Shown here: in pieces, positions 1-8,127 of the stretch
Layout: every line of letters begins with the position of its first letter
Position numbering within the stretch: position 1 is the first letter of the stretch
Assembly: GCA_017938785.1 (NCBI GenBank)
Contig: JAGBAU010000194.1
Span: 1-9,315 of the forward strand
Direction of reading: 5' to 3'
Length of the DNA: 9,315 nucleotides
Source of the DNA: Clostridia bacterium
Lineage (GTDB): Bacteria > Bacillota_A > Clostridia > Christensenellales > Aristaeellaceae
Position numbers and translations under genes: made by a program
Notes under the pieces: model-generated
Told to the model about the DNA's origin: nothing
Seen by the model: the letters and a program-made list of their open reading frames with translations, nothing else
Database searches by the model: none

Positions 1-949
<949 letters not shown>

Positions 950-996
950 CTATATACACACGGTGAATTGCTCACCTGAAAGCGATTGTGCGTCGA

Positions 997-3900
997 TTAG
1001 AAATCGTCGTCCAGAGACAGGTCGTCGCCGAACTCGAGGTCGTCGAAGTCGAAGTCCTCGGCGGCTGCTTCTTCCTCAACCAGCGCTTCGGGCGTGGCCT
1101 GGGGAACCAGTTCATCCTTGAACTCGCTTTCGGCGGCGTAGATATCGTCGTCCAGTTCGCGAATTTCGATTTCTTCCTTGTCCGCGTTGAGCACCTTGAT
1201 GTCCAGCGCGATGGACTGCAGTTCCTTAATGAGAACCTTGAAGGACTCCGGAACGCCCGGATCGGGGATGTTTTCGCCCTTGACGATGGCTTCGTAGGTC
1301 TTGACGCGGCCGATGGTATCGTCCGACTTGACCGTCAGGATCTCCTGGAGCACATGGCTTGCGCCGTAGGCTTCCAGCGCCCAAACTTCCATCTCACCGA
1401 AGCGCTGGCCGCCGAACTGGGCCTTACCACCCAGAGGCTGCTGGGTAACCAGGCTGTAGGGGCCGGTGGAACGGGCATGGATCTTATCGTCAACCAGGTG
1501 ATGGAGCTTCAGATAATACATATAACCAACGGTTACGGGGTTATCGAAGCGGTCGCCGGTGCGGCCGTCGTATACCCACAGCTTACCGGTGGGGTTGATG
1601 CCGATCTTGCTGAACTGGATGGTGGGACGGCCCTTTTCATCGTAGAGCTCGCCATCCTCCACCTGTGCAGCCTGAGCGATCACTGCCTGGATGTCTGCAT
1701 CGCTGGCGCCGTCGAAGCACGGGGTGGCAACATGCCAGCCCAGAGCCTTGGCTGCCAGGCCCAGATGCACTTCCAGAACCTGACCGATGTTCATTCGGGA
1801 AGGTACGCCCAGGGGATTCAGAACGATATCCAGGGGGGTACCGTCCGCCAGGAACGGCATATCCTCTTCAGGCAGAACGCGGGATACAACACCCTTGTTG
1901 CCGTGACGGCCTGCCATCTTATCGCCCACCTGAATCTTACGCTTCTGGGCGATGTATACGCGAACCATCTGGTTGACGCCGGGGCTGAGTTCATCGCGGT
2001 TCTCGCGGGTGAAGATCTTCACGTCTACGATGATACCGAACTCGCCGTGGGGCACGCGCAGGGAGGTATCGCGAACTTCGCGGGCCTTATCGCCGAAGAT
2101 GGCGCGCAGCAGGCGCTCTTCAGCAGTCAGCTCGGTTTCGCCCTTGGGGGTAACCTTACCAACCAGAATGTCATTTGCGCGGACCTCCGCACCGATGCGG
2201 ATGATGCCGTGCTCGTCCAGATCGCGCAGCGCATCCTCGCCGACGCCGGGGATATCACGGGTAATCTCCTCCGGTCCCAGCTTGGTATCGCGGGCTTCGG
2301 ACTCGTACTCCTCGATGTGGATGGAGGTGTACATATCTTCCTTTACGAGGCGTTCAGAGAGCAGAACGGCGTCCTCGTAGTTGTAGCCTTCCCAGGTCAT
2401 GAAGCCGATCAGCGCATTGCGGCCCAGGGAAATCTCACCGTTATCGGTGGAGGGGCCGTCGGCGATGGGCTGGCGTGCGGCCACGCGCTCGCCCTCGTTC
2501 ACGATGGGATGCTGGTTGATGCAGGTGCCCTGGTTGCTGCGGGCAAACTTAGACAGCTTGTACAGATGCTCGACGCCCTCGTCATCGCGGATGACGATTT
2601 CGTCTGCGGTCACGCGGGTGACCACGCCGGCTTCGCGTGCCAGAAGCACAACGCCGGAGTCGCAGGCAGCCTTGTACTCGATGCCGGTGCCGACGAAGGG
2701 AGCTTCGGGAACCAGCAGCGGAACAGCCTGGCGCTGCATGTTGGAGCCCATCAGCGCGCGGTTTGCGTCGTCGTTCTCGAGGAACGGGATCATGCCGGTG
2801 GCGACGGAGATCAGCTGGCGGGGAGATACGTCGACGTAATCAACGTCTGCGCGCTCAACCTCGATGGTCTCTTCACGGCGGCGTACGGTGACGCGCTCGT
2901 TGGCGAAGCGGCCCATCTCATCCAGCGGCTCGGTGGCCTGGGCGATGATGTACTTATCTTCCTCATCTGCGGTCATGTAGTCAATCTGGGTGGTTACCAC
3001 GCCGGTCGCCTTGTCCACACGGCGGTACGGAGCCTCGATGAAGCCGTATTCGTTGATGCGGGCATAGGTGGCCAGGGAACCGATCAGACCGATGTTGGGA
3101 CCTTCAGGGGTCTCAATGGGGCAGATGCGGCTGTAGTGGGAATAGTGTACGTCTCGGACAGCGAAGGATGCGCGGTCGCGGTTCAGACCGCCGGGGCCCA
3201 GAGCGGACAGGCGGCGCTTGTGGGTCAGCTCAGCCAGGGGGTTGGGCTGGTCCATGAACTGAGACAGCTGGGAGCTTCCGAAGAACTCCTTGATCGCTGC
3301 GGAAACGGGGCGGATGTTGATCAGGTCCTGAGGACGAACCTTTTCAAGATCCTGGATGGCCATGCGCTCCTTGACCACGCGCTCCAGGCGGGACATGCCC
3401 ACGCGGATCTGGTTCTGCAGCAGTTCGCCGACGGAACGGAGGCGACGGTTGCCCAGATGGTCGATGTCGTCCACTTCGCCGATATCGCTGAACAGGCCGA
3501 ACTGGTAGGAAACGGAAGCAATGATATCGTCAACCAGCACGTGCTTGGGGCACAGCTGCTTGCTGGCTTCCTTCAGAGCCTGCATCAGGGGCAGGCCGTC
3601 TTCCTGAACGCGGGTGAGTACATCCACCAGGGTGGGGATATGCACGCGCTCGCTGAAGTGAACCTCTTCTTCATCATACTGGGCATAGAGCTCAGCGCTG
3701 TAGCCCTCGAGGAAGGGCTTGATGAAGGCAAAGTTGTTGCCGATGATGCGCACATCCTGCTCGCCTACGCGCACAACAACTTCGTTGATGCCGGCGTTCT
3801 GGATGGCTTCAGCCTGCGCGCGGGAGATTGCCTGGCCTGCTTCGACCAGAACCTCGCCTGTGTAGGGATGCACGATATCTTCAACCGGCACGCGGTTGTA

Positions 3901-4785
3901 GATGCGCAGAGCCAGAGCAAGCTTCTTATTATACTTGTAGCGGCCCACGTGCGCCAGATCGTAACGCTTGGGATCGAAGAACAGCGCGTTGATCAGGTTG
4001 GTAGCGGAATCCACAGACGGCGGCTCGCCGGGGCGGAGCTTGTTGTAGATTTCGATGAGGGCCTGGTCGCGGCGGGACTTGTAACGCAGCTCGCCCTTGT
4101 CGTTGAGGGAAGGAGCGTCACGGGTGATGGTCGCGGCCACATGCTCGTCGTTGCCGAACAGGCGGATGATTTCCTCGTCAGACTCAACGCCCATAGCGCG
4201 CAAGAGCACGGTGACGGGCAGCTTGCGGGCGCGGTCGATGCGGGCGAAAACAACGCCGTTTGCGTCGGTTTCATACTCAATCCAGGCGCCGCGGTTGGGG
4301 ATCATCTGGGCGGAGTAGAGGAACGCACCGGTCTTATCGATGGTCTTGGAGAAATAGACGCCGGGAGAGCGTACCAGCTGGGATACGATGACGCGCTCTG
4401 CACCGTTGATGATGAAGGTGCCGTGCTCGGTCATCAGCGGGAAATCGCCCATGAAGACCTCGGACTCCTTGATCTCATGCGTGTCGCGGTTGGTCAGTCG
4501 AACGGTAACCTTAAGCGGAGCTGCGTACGTTGCGTCGCGCTCCTTGCACTTTTCCACGGTATACTTCGGCTTGTCGTCCAGCGAATAATCCGTGAATTCG
4601 AGAATCAGGCTTTCGCTGTAATCGGTGATCGGAGAAACATCTGCCAGAACTTCACGAAGGCCTTCCTTCAGGAAATGTCTGTAAGAATTCTTCTGCACCT
4701 CAATCAGATCGGGTACTGCCAGCGCCTCTTCAATGCGGGCAAAACTCATTCGCGTGCGCTTGCCCATATGCACCGGATGAACCAT
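997..4785 (-). CDS. rpoB: RNA polymerase subunit beta (RpoB), complete
   Basis: This is the second catalytic subunit of RNA polymerase, 1262 residues from the chosen start. Seen: the N-terminal [12 protein letters not shown] block; the rifampicin-pocket segment [31 protein letters not shown] at about residues 502-533, with D512, H522 and S527 matching E. coli D516, H526 and S531; [18 protein letters not shown] after it; the catalytic-lysine motif [12 protein letters not shown] with K956 and K964 (E. coli K1065, K1073); and the C-terminal [20 protein letters not shown] clamp anchor. The large insertions of proteobacterial RpoB are absent. The last 60 or so residues form an acidic tail. I prefer the ATG at 4785, because AGGGGTGAT lies 7 bases upstream; a GTG at 4797 is in frame but has no spaced ribosome site. 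Upstream is its own promoter and then cca, not the usual ribosomal protein genes. Confidence 0.98.
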   Translation of the reverse strand: MVHPVHMGKRTRMSFARIEEALAVPDLIEVQKNSYRHFLKEGLREVLADVSPITDYSESLILEFTDYSLDDKPKYTVEKCKERDATYAAPLKVTVRLTNRDTHEIKESEVFMGDFPLMTEHGTFIINGAERVIVSQLVRSPGVYFSKTIDKTGAFLYSAQMIPNRGAWIEYETDANGVVFARIDRARKLPVTVLLRAMGVESDEEIIRLFGNDEHVAATITRDAPSLNDKGELRYKSRRDQALIEIYNKLRPGEPPSVDSATNLINALFFDPKRYDLAHVGRYKYNKKLALALRIYNRVPVEDIVHPYTGEVLVEAGQAISRAQAEAIQNAGINEVVVRVGEQDVRIIGNNFAFIKPFLEGYSAELYAQYDEEEVHFSERVHIPTLVDVLTRVQEDGLPLMQALKEASKQLCPKHVLVDDIIASVSYQFGLFSDIGEVDDIDHLGNRRLRSVGELLQNQIRVGMSRLERVVKERMAIQDLEKVRPQDLINIRPVSAAIKEFFGSSQLSQFMDQPNPLAELTHKRRLSALGPGGLNRDRASFAVRDVHYSHYSRICPIETPEGPNIGLIGSLATYARINEYGFIEAPYRRVDKATGVVTTQIDYMTADEEDKYIIAQATEPLDEMGRFANERVTVRRREETIEVERADVDYVDVSPRQLISVATGMIPFLENDDANRALMGSNMQRQAVPLLVPEAPFVGTGIEYKAACDSGVVLLAREAGVVTRVTADEIVIRDDEGVEHLYKLSKFARSNQGTCINQHPIVNEGERVAARQPIADGPSTDNGEISLGRNALIGFMTWEGYNYEDAVLLSERLVKEDMYTSIHIEEYESEARDTKLGPEEITRDIPGVGEDALRDLDEHGIIRIGAEVRANDILVGKVTPKGETELTAEERLLRAIFGDKAREVRDTSLRVPHGEFGIIVDVKIFTRENRDELSPGVNQMVRVYIAQKRKIQVGDKMAGRHGNKGVVSRVLPEEDMPFLADGTPLDIVLNPLGVPSRMNIGQVLEVHLGLAAKALGWHVATPCFDGASDADIQAVIAQAAQVEDGELYDEKGRPTIQFSKIGINPTGKLWVYDGRTGDRFDNPVTVGYMYYLKLHHLVDDKIHARSTGPYSLVTQQPLGGKAQFGGQRFGEMEVWALEAYGASHVLQEILTVKSDDTIGRVKTYEAIVKGENIPDPGVPESFKVLIKELQSIALDIKVLNADKEEIEIRELDDDIYAAESEFKDELVPQATPEALVEEEAAAEDFDFDDLEFGDDLSLDDDF

Positions 4786-4792
4786 ACCTTCA

Positions 4793-4801
4793 ATCACCCC
4801 T
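4793..4801 (-). promoter_or_regulatory. rpoB ribosome binding site
   Basis: AGGGGTGAT on the minus strand closely matches the complement of the 16S rRNA 3' end and is 7 bases from the ATG at 4785. It overlaps the alternative GTG at 4797, which argues that the ATG is the true start. Confidence 0.7.
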
Positions 4802-4815
4802 ATCTTTATTCACAC

Positions 4816-4833
4816 CGCCGGAATTGTCCGGCG
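4816..4833 (-). other. Leader stem-loop just upstream of the rpoB ribosome site
   Basis: CGCCGGA pairs perfectly with TCCGGCG across a 4-base loop. It has no T-run after it, so it is not a terminator; it ends about 15 bases before the Shine-Dalgarno. A role in mRNA stability or translation is inference only. Confidence 0.55.
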
Positions 4834-4852
4834 ATCGCTCGCTCAATGGCTC

Positions 4853-4884
4853 AAAAAATCCAAGGTTATTTTTAGGATAAACCT
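4853..4884 (-). terminator. Weak terminator/attenuator candidate in the rpoB leader
   Basis: On the minus strand AGGTTTAT and ATAACCT can pair (7 bp with one bulged T, loop CCTAAAA), and a run of six T residues follows after four bases (TGGA). The stem is AT-rich and weak, so this is at best a leaky attenuator and may be chance. Confidence 0.25.
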
Positions 4885-4988
4885 ATTTTCTTTGCGGCCG
4901 ATTAGCAGAAATTTTCGTGTGTTTTTTGCACATTCTGTTAAAATTCAGCCCCGAAGGCGGATTTCTTGCCATACTAATGCAATTTAAT

Positions 4989-5017
4989 AATATATCATAG
5001 CTTTTTTCTGCTGTCAA
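4989..5017 (-). promoter_or_regulatory. Strong sigma-A type promoter of rpoBC, with extended -10
   Basis: On the minus strand there is a perfect -35 TTGACA (5012-5017), a 17-base spacer and a -10 TATATT (4989-4994). The three bases before the -10 are TGA, giving the extended TGn motif. Transcription should begin near 4982. It lies downstream of the cca terminator, so rpoBC appear to be an independent transcription unit. Motif match and spacing are directly visible; activity is inferred. Confidence 0.9.
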
Positions 5018-5080
5018 GGCCCGTTTTTCCAGAAGTTTTCACTTTTTTGGCCTTAATTTTCCAAAACGCAGAATTTTAAC

Positions 5081-5124
5081 AAAAAGAAGGCCCCTCCGCG
5101 GGTTTTTCCCCTCGGAAGGGCTTC
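5081..5124 (-). terminator. Intrinsic terminator of cca
   Basis: Read on the minus strand, GAAGCCCTTCCG pairs with CGGAGGGGCCTTC (12 pairs, one T-G, one bulged C); the loop can pair further through GGG/CCC. A run of five T residues follows at once, then TTAAAATT. It starts 33 bases after the cca stop and lies upstream of the rpoB promoter, separating the two transcription units. Confidence 0.9.
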
Positions 5125-5156
5125 AAAAACATCAATTCGAATCTTGCAGTTTAAAA

Positions 5157-6530
5157 TTATTTTTGCAGGTTTTCCTGCAAATTTTGCACCTCAGAGAGCA
5201 CCTGACGCAGGGCGTTTTTGCGGTCGAGGCCCGCAAAATGCAGCATTCTGGCCCGCTGGAGGAGGGTGGAGAAGTTCTTATCGGGTTTGAGCCCGGCAGC
5301 GATCAAATCCTGGCCGGTGACCATGGGCAGCTGCAGCCGCTGGTGGTAATCCTCCAGGCGCTCGCGCAGCCAGGTTTCGTTCTCCTCCCGGTAGGGCTCG
5401 TCCAGCTTGCCGGATGCGTCCGCACGGGAGAGCAGGATCAGATCGTTGGGAGATACGCTCAGGTCGAAGAGCTGGCGGGTCTTTTTCTTCTTGGACTTCG
5501 CACCGAAGAGCATGTTGGGACGCATGTGCAGCTCCGTCTGGTTGAGCACATACTTGATCAGCTTGTCATGGTTGGTGATGCGCCGCAGCTGCTCCTCCAC
5601 CATCTTGAGCCCCAGCACCTCGTGGCCGTAGGCGGTGATGCGGCCGTCCTCCTGCACCTCGGTGGCCACGCACTTGCCGATGTCGTGGGCCAGCGCGGAG
5701 AGCATGAAGGCCAGCGGCCATGTGCTCCTGTCCCGCAGCTTTGCGGCCTCGTCCAGCACCAGCATGGTATGCTCGAACACGTCGCCCTCGGGGTGGAATT
5801 TGGGATTCTGCTGAAGGCCTACAGTCTGCTGCACCTCGGGGAAGAATTCCTTCAGGTGGTTCATGGCCTGCAGCTCGCGGAAATAGACGGAGGGCCGCTC
5901 CGCCTTCACCAGGGCCTTCTCCGTCTCGGCAAAGATGCGCTCCACGGAGAGCCCGGTCACATCCATGGATGCACACAGCACCCGGGTATCTGGATGGATA
6001 ACCGCATCCAGTCGGGCTGCAAACTGCGCCGCGCGGAACACGCGCAGGGAGTCCTCCACGAAGGTTTCGGGATGGACGCAGCGGATCACCTTTTCGCGCA
6101 GGTCCCTCTGTCCGCCGTAGAGGTCCAGGATTTCCCCGGTGAGCACATCCTGCATCATGGCGTTCACGGTGAAATCCCTGCGCCGCGCCGCTTCCTTCGG
6201 ATCGAGGAAGGGATTGACCGATACATCGAAATCGGTGTGCTTCACGCCGGTGCGGGATTCGGTCCGGGGCATGGCGATATCGATATCGCTGTGGCGAAGG
6301 CCCATCACGCCGAAGCTGGCGCCCCGGTCGTAGGGTTCGCCAAAGCTGGCCAGCACCGACCGCAGGCGGTCAGGCGTCAGGCCGTAAACCTCTATATCAA
6401 TGTCCTTGCTCTCGATGCCCATGATGCCGTCGCGCACGAAGCCGCCCACATAGAAGGCCCGTCCGCCGGCAGCGCGGATTCCCTCGGCCAGCTGCCGGGA
6501 GAGCGCAAGGTCCTGCTGGAAACTGTTCAA
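5157..6530 (-). CDS. cca: CCA-adding tRNA nucleotidyltransferase with HD domain
   Basis: This class II nucleotidyltransferase builds or repairs the 3' CCA end of tRNAs from CTP and ATP without a template. 457 residues. Seen: the GGFVRD nucleotide loop (residues 29-34); metal-binding D43 and D45 in KDIDIEVYG; SDIDIAMPR around D84; RRDFTVNAM (117-125); EDSLRVFRAAQFAARL; ERIFAE; then an HD-type domain with EGDVFEHTMLVLDEA and SALAHDIGK (HD near residue 283). A helical tail follows. The HD domain suggests an added phosphohydrolase activity, as in the multifunctional bacterial enzymes; this is inferred. The start is a TTG at 6530, because the first in-frame ATG lies beyond the catalytic loop and GGGTGATT sits just upstream. 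It is a single-gene unit with its own promoter and terminator. Poly(A) polymerase is an alternative in this superfamily, but the Firmicutes context and HD arrangement favour CCA addition. Confidence 0.94.
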   Translation of the reverse strand: MNSFQQDLALSRQLAEGIRAAGGRAFYVGGFVRDGIMGIESKDIDIEVYGLTPDRLRSVLASFGEPYDRGASFGVMGLRHSDIDIAMPRTESRTGVKHTDFDVSVNPFLDPKEAARRRDFTVNAMMQDVLTGEILDLYGGQRDLREKVIRCVHPETFVEDSLRVFRAAQFAARLDAVIHPDTRVLCASMDVTGLSVERIFAETEKALVKAERPSVYFRELQAMNHLKEFFPEVQQTVGLQQNPKFHPEGDVFEHTMLVLDEAAKLRDRSTWPLAFMLSALAHDIGKCVATEVQEDGRITAYGHEVLGLKMVEEQLRRITNHDKLIKYVLNQTELHMRPNMLFGAKSKKKKTRQLFDLSVSPNDLILLSRADASGKLDEPYREENETWLRERLEDYHQRLQLPMVTGQDLIAAGLKPDKNFSTLLQRARMLHFAGLDRKNALRQVLSEVQNLQENLQK

Positions 6531-6533
6531 TCA

Positions 6534-6541
6534 AATCACCC
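6534..6541 (-). promoter_or_regulatory. cca ribosome binding site at the very 5' end of the mRNA
   Basis: GGGTGATT on the minus strand precedes the TTG at 6530 by 3 bases. Given the promoter at 6547-6576, the predicted transcript begins at about 6540, so this site would be almost the first thing in the mRNA. Confidence 0.5.
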
Positions 6542-6546
6542 ATGGC

Positions 6547-6576
6547 ATTATAGCACAGCCCTCTCCCCCATTTCAA
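6547..6576 (-). promoter_or_regulatory. Promoter of cca, extended -10
   Basis: On the minus strand TTGAAA (6571-6576) and TATAAT (6547-6552) are separated by 18 bases, and TGC precedes the -10 as an extended TGn motif. The predicted start near 6540 leaves a leader of only about 10 bases before the TTG. Confidence 0.8.
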
Positions 6577-6610
6577 CGGATTTCCCCGTGTAAAATCACG
6601 CTTTATACTG

Positions 6611-6638
6611 TTCAAGACCGGGTTGGTTGTGATATAAT
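6611..6638 (+). promoter_or_regulatory. Promoter of the xpt operon, extended -10
   Basis: A perfect TATAAT (6633-6638) is preceded by TGA, an extended -10. The best -35 is a poor TTCAAG (6611-6616) at 16 bases. It is divergent from the cca promoter. The predicted start near 6645 gives a leader of about 30 bases. Confidence 0.75.
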
Positions 6639-6675
6639 GTTGGAAATATTCAAAAGCGAAGGGAATGGGCTCGAC

Positions 6676-7251
6676 ATGGAACTTCTGAAACAAAAGATTC
6701 TGGAATGCGGCCGTGCACTGAATGAGCATGTGCTTCTGGTGGACTCCTTTCTCAACCATCAGGTAGACGTACCCCTGATGCAGGAAATCGGCAAGGAATT
6801 TGCCGCCCGTTTCGCCGATGCAGACATCACCCGCGTGGTGACCATCGAGGCCTCCGGCATCGCCCCCGCAGCTATGGCCGCCATGGCACTGAACGTGCCG
6901 CTGGTCATCATGAAAAAATCCGTATCCAGCATCCTGAAGGACGGCATTCTGCAGACGGAAGTTTTCTCCTTCACCAAGAATAGCTCCTACCAGCTGACCC
7001 TGAAATCCGAGTTTATCAAGAAGAACGACCGCGTACTGCTCATCGACGACTTCCTGGCCAACGGCGAGGCCGCCTTCGGCGCTTCCCGCCTGCTGAACGA
7101 AGCCGGCGCATATGTGGCGGGCATCGGCATCGTAATCGCCAAGGCCTTCCAGCCCGGCCTGAAGCGGCTTCGCGCCGCGGGCTTCCGCGTGGAGGTTTTG
7201 GCGCCCGTCATCCGCATGAACGAAAACCTGATTGAGTTTGGAGAGGAATAA
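6676..7251 (+). CDS. xpt: Xanthine phosphoribosyltransferase
   Basis: This cytosolic purine-salvage enzyme converts xanthine and PRPP to XMP, feeding GMP synthesis. 191 residues, nearly the length of B. subtilis Xpt (194). Seen: LLVDSFLNHQVDVPLMQEIG near the N-terminus; VVTIEASGIAPAAMAAMAL in the middle; the PRPP-binding loop VLLIDDFLANGEA at residues 120-132; and GIGIVIAKAFQPG afterwards, all of which align in order with the Xpt family. The ATG at 6676 is chosen because an in-frame ATG at 6637 overlaps the -10 box and could not be in the transcript, and because MELLKQKILECG matches the family N-terminus. GAAGGGA lies upstream with rather long spacing. It is the first gene of an operon; the next starts 2 bases after its stop. 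The leader is too short for the purine riboswitch that precedes xpt in B. subtilis. Confidence 0.96.
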   Translation: MELLKQKILECGRALNEHVLLVDSFLNHQVDVPLMQEIGKEFAARFADADITRVVTIEASGIAPAAMAAMALNVPLVIMKKSVSSILKDGILQTEVFSFTKNSSYQLTLKSEFIKKNDRVLLIDDFLANGEAAFGASRLLNEAGAYVAGIGIVIAKAFQPGLKRLRAAGFRVEVLAPVIRMNENLIEFGEE

Positions 7252-7253
7252 AC

Positions 7254-8036
7254 ATGAAATCCCTGAACGATGTAAAGCTCTTCCTTCTGGACATGGACGG
7301 CACCTTCTACCTGGGCAACCAGCTGATCGAAGGCAGCCTGGATTTCATCCGCCGCGTGCAGGAAACCGGCCGCGACTTCCTGTTCCTGACCAACAACTCC
7401 TCCCACAACGCGCCCTTCTATGTGGAGCGTCTGAAGCGCATGGGCCTGGAGATCGACCGCCGCCGGGTCATGACCAGCGGCGAGGCCACCTGCGAAAAGA
7501 TCAACGAGCTCTATCCCGGCAAGCGCGTCTTCGTGCTCGGCAATGAATTCCTGCTGGAGGATTTCCGCGAGGCAGGCATTCCCGTGGACCAGGAGAACCC
7601 GGAGATCGTGGTCATCGGCTTCGACACCACCCTGGACTATGCCAAGATGACCGCCGTGTGCGATTTCGTGCGCGCAGGTCTCCCCTACATCGCCACCCAT
7701 CCGGACTTCAACTGCCCCACCGAAACCGGCTTCATCCCGGACATCGGCGCCATCATGGCCTTCATCGAGGCCTCCACCGGCCGCCGCCCGGACCTGGTTG
7801 TGGGTAAGCCCAACACCGGTATCGTGGAAGCGGTGCTGCGCCGCACCGGCCTGAAGGTGGAGGAACTGGCCATGGTGGGCGACCGCCTGTACACCGACAT
7901 CGAAACCGGCCTTCGCAGCGGCATGCTGTCGATCCTGGTAATGTCCGGCGAAACCACCGAGGAGATGCTCGCCGCATCCGAAACCGTTCCGGATTTGAAG
8001 TTCGACCGCCTGGCGGACATGAACGACCTGCTGTAA
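7254..8036 (+). CDS. HAD-IIA family (NagD-like) phosphatase
   Basis: A soluble haloacid-dehalogenase superfamily phosphatase of 260 residues, a usual length for subfamily IIA. Seen in order: motif I DMDGT with nucleophile D13 and acid D15; motif II LTNNSS with T46; a C2-type cap between motifs II and III; motif III lysine K185 in VGKPNTG; and motif IV MVGDRLYTDIETG with D210 and D215. All catalytic residues are present, so it should be active. The family includes NagD nucleotide phosphatases, 4-nitrophenylphosphatase-like proteins and YutF; the sequence does not fix the substrate. It starts 2 bases after xpt with GGAGAGGAA as ribosome site, so the two are translated from one message. That pairing makes a nucleoside monophosphate or other purine-salvage phosphoester a reasonable but unproven substrate. 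Confidence 0.92.
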   Translation: MKSLNDVKLFLLDMDGTFYLGNQLIEGSLDFIRRVQETGRDFLFLTNNSSHNAPFYVERLKRMGLEIDRRRVMTSGEATCEKINELYPGKRVFVLGNEFLLEDFREAGIPVDQENPEIVVIGFDTTLDYAKMTAVCDFVRAGLPYIATHPDFNCPTETGFIPDIGAIMAFIEASTGRRPDLVVGKPNTGIVEAVLRRTGLKVEELAMVGDRLYTDIETGLRSGMLSILVMSGETTEEMLAASETVPDLKFDRLADMNDLL

Positions 8037-8057
8037 AGCATACCGGCAAATAAACTA

Positions 8058-8088
8058 GAGAGCATCCAGCAAAGCGCCGGATGCTCTC
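8058..8088. terminator. Perfect 10-bp hairpin after the xpt-HAD operon, terminator-like but without a plus-strand T-run
   Basis: GAGAGCATCC (8058-8067) pairs perfectly with GGATGCTCTC (8079-8088) around an 11-base loop. It begins 21 bases after the HAD stop codon, the right place for a terminator, but CTGCAATCTG rather than a T-run follows on the plus strand. On the minus strand the following bases (TAGTTTATTT) are more T-rich, though no minus-strand gene needs it. It may be a processing or stability hairpin. Confidence 0.5.
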
Positions 8089-8127
8089 CTGCAATCTGAT
8101 ACTCATCTTCAATCGGAGGCATGTACC

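Larger units (their letters stand above)
4786..5080 (-). promoter_or_regulatory. Non-coding upstream region and leader of rpoBC
   Basis: No protein gene is supported here. From the predicted transcription start near 4982 to the rpoB ATG the leader is about 197 bases. It is AT-rich next to the promoter and contains two possible stem-loops (4863-4884 and 4816-4833). I recognise no known riboswitch, ribosomal-protein binding site or clear T-box in it. Confidence 0.6.

Noticed and set aside
988..4875. A 1295-codon open frame on the plus strand running the whole length antisense to rpoB
   Set aside because: It is the mirror of rpoB produced by strong G/C preference at third positions; its translation has no recognisable domain and no ribosome site, and rpoB is certain.
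5163..6593. A 476-codon plus-strand open frame antisense to cca
   Set aside because: Same cause as the rpoB shadow; the minus-strand frame has all nucleotidyltransferase and HD motifs.
6637..6675. N-terminal extension of xpt from an ATG at 6637
   Set aside because: This ATG overlaps the TATAAT box, so it would lie upstream of the transcript start; the extra residues do not match Xpt proteins.
6531..6675. Purine riboswitch or PurR-type box upstream of xpt
   Set aside because: The region is filled by two divergent promoters, the leader is only about 30 bases, and no aptamer-like three-stem pattern was seen.
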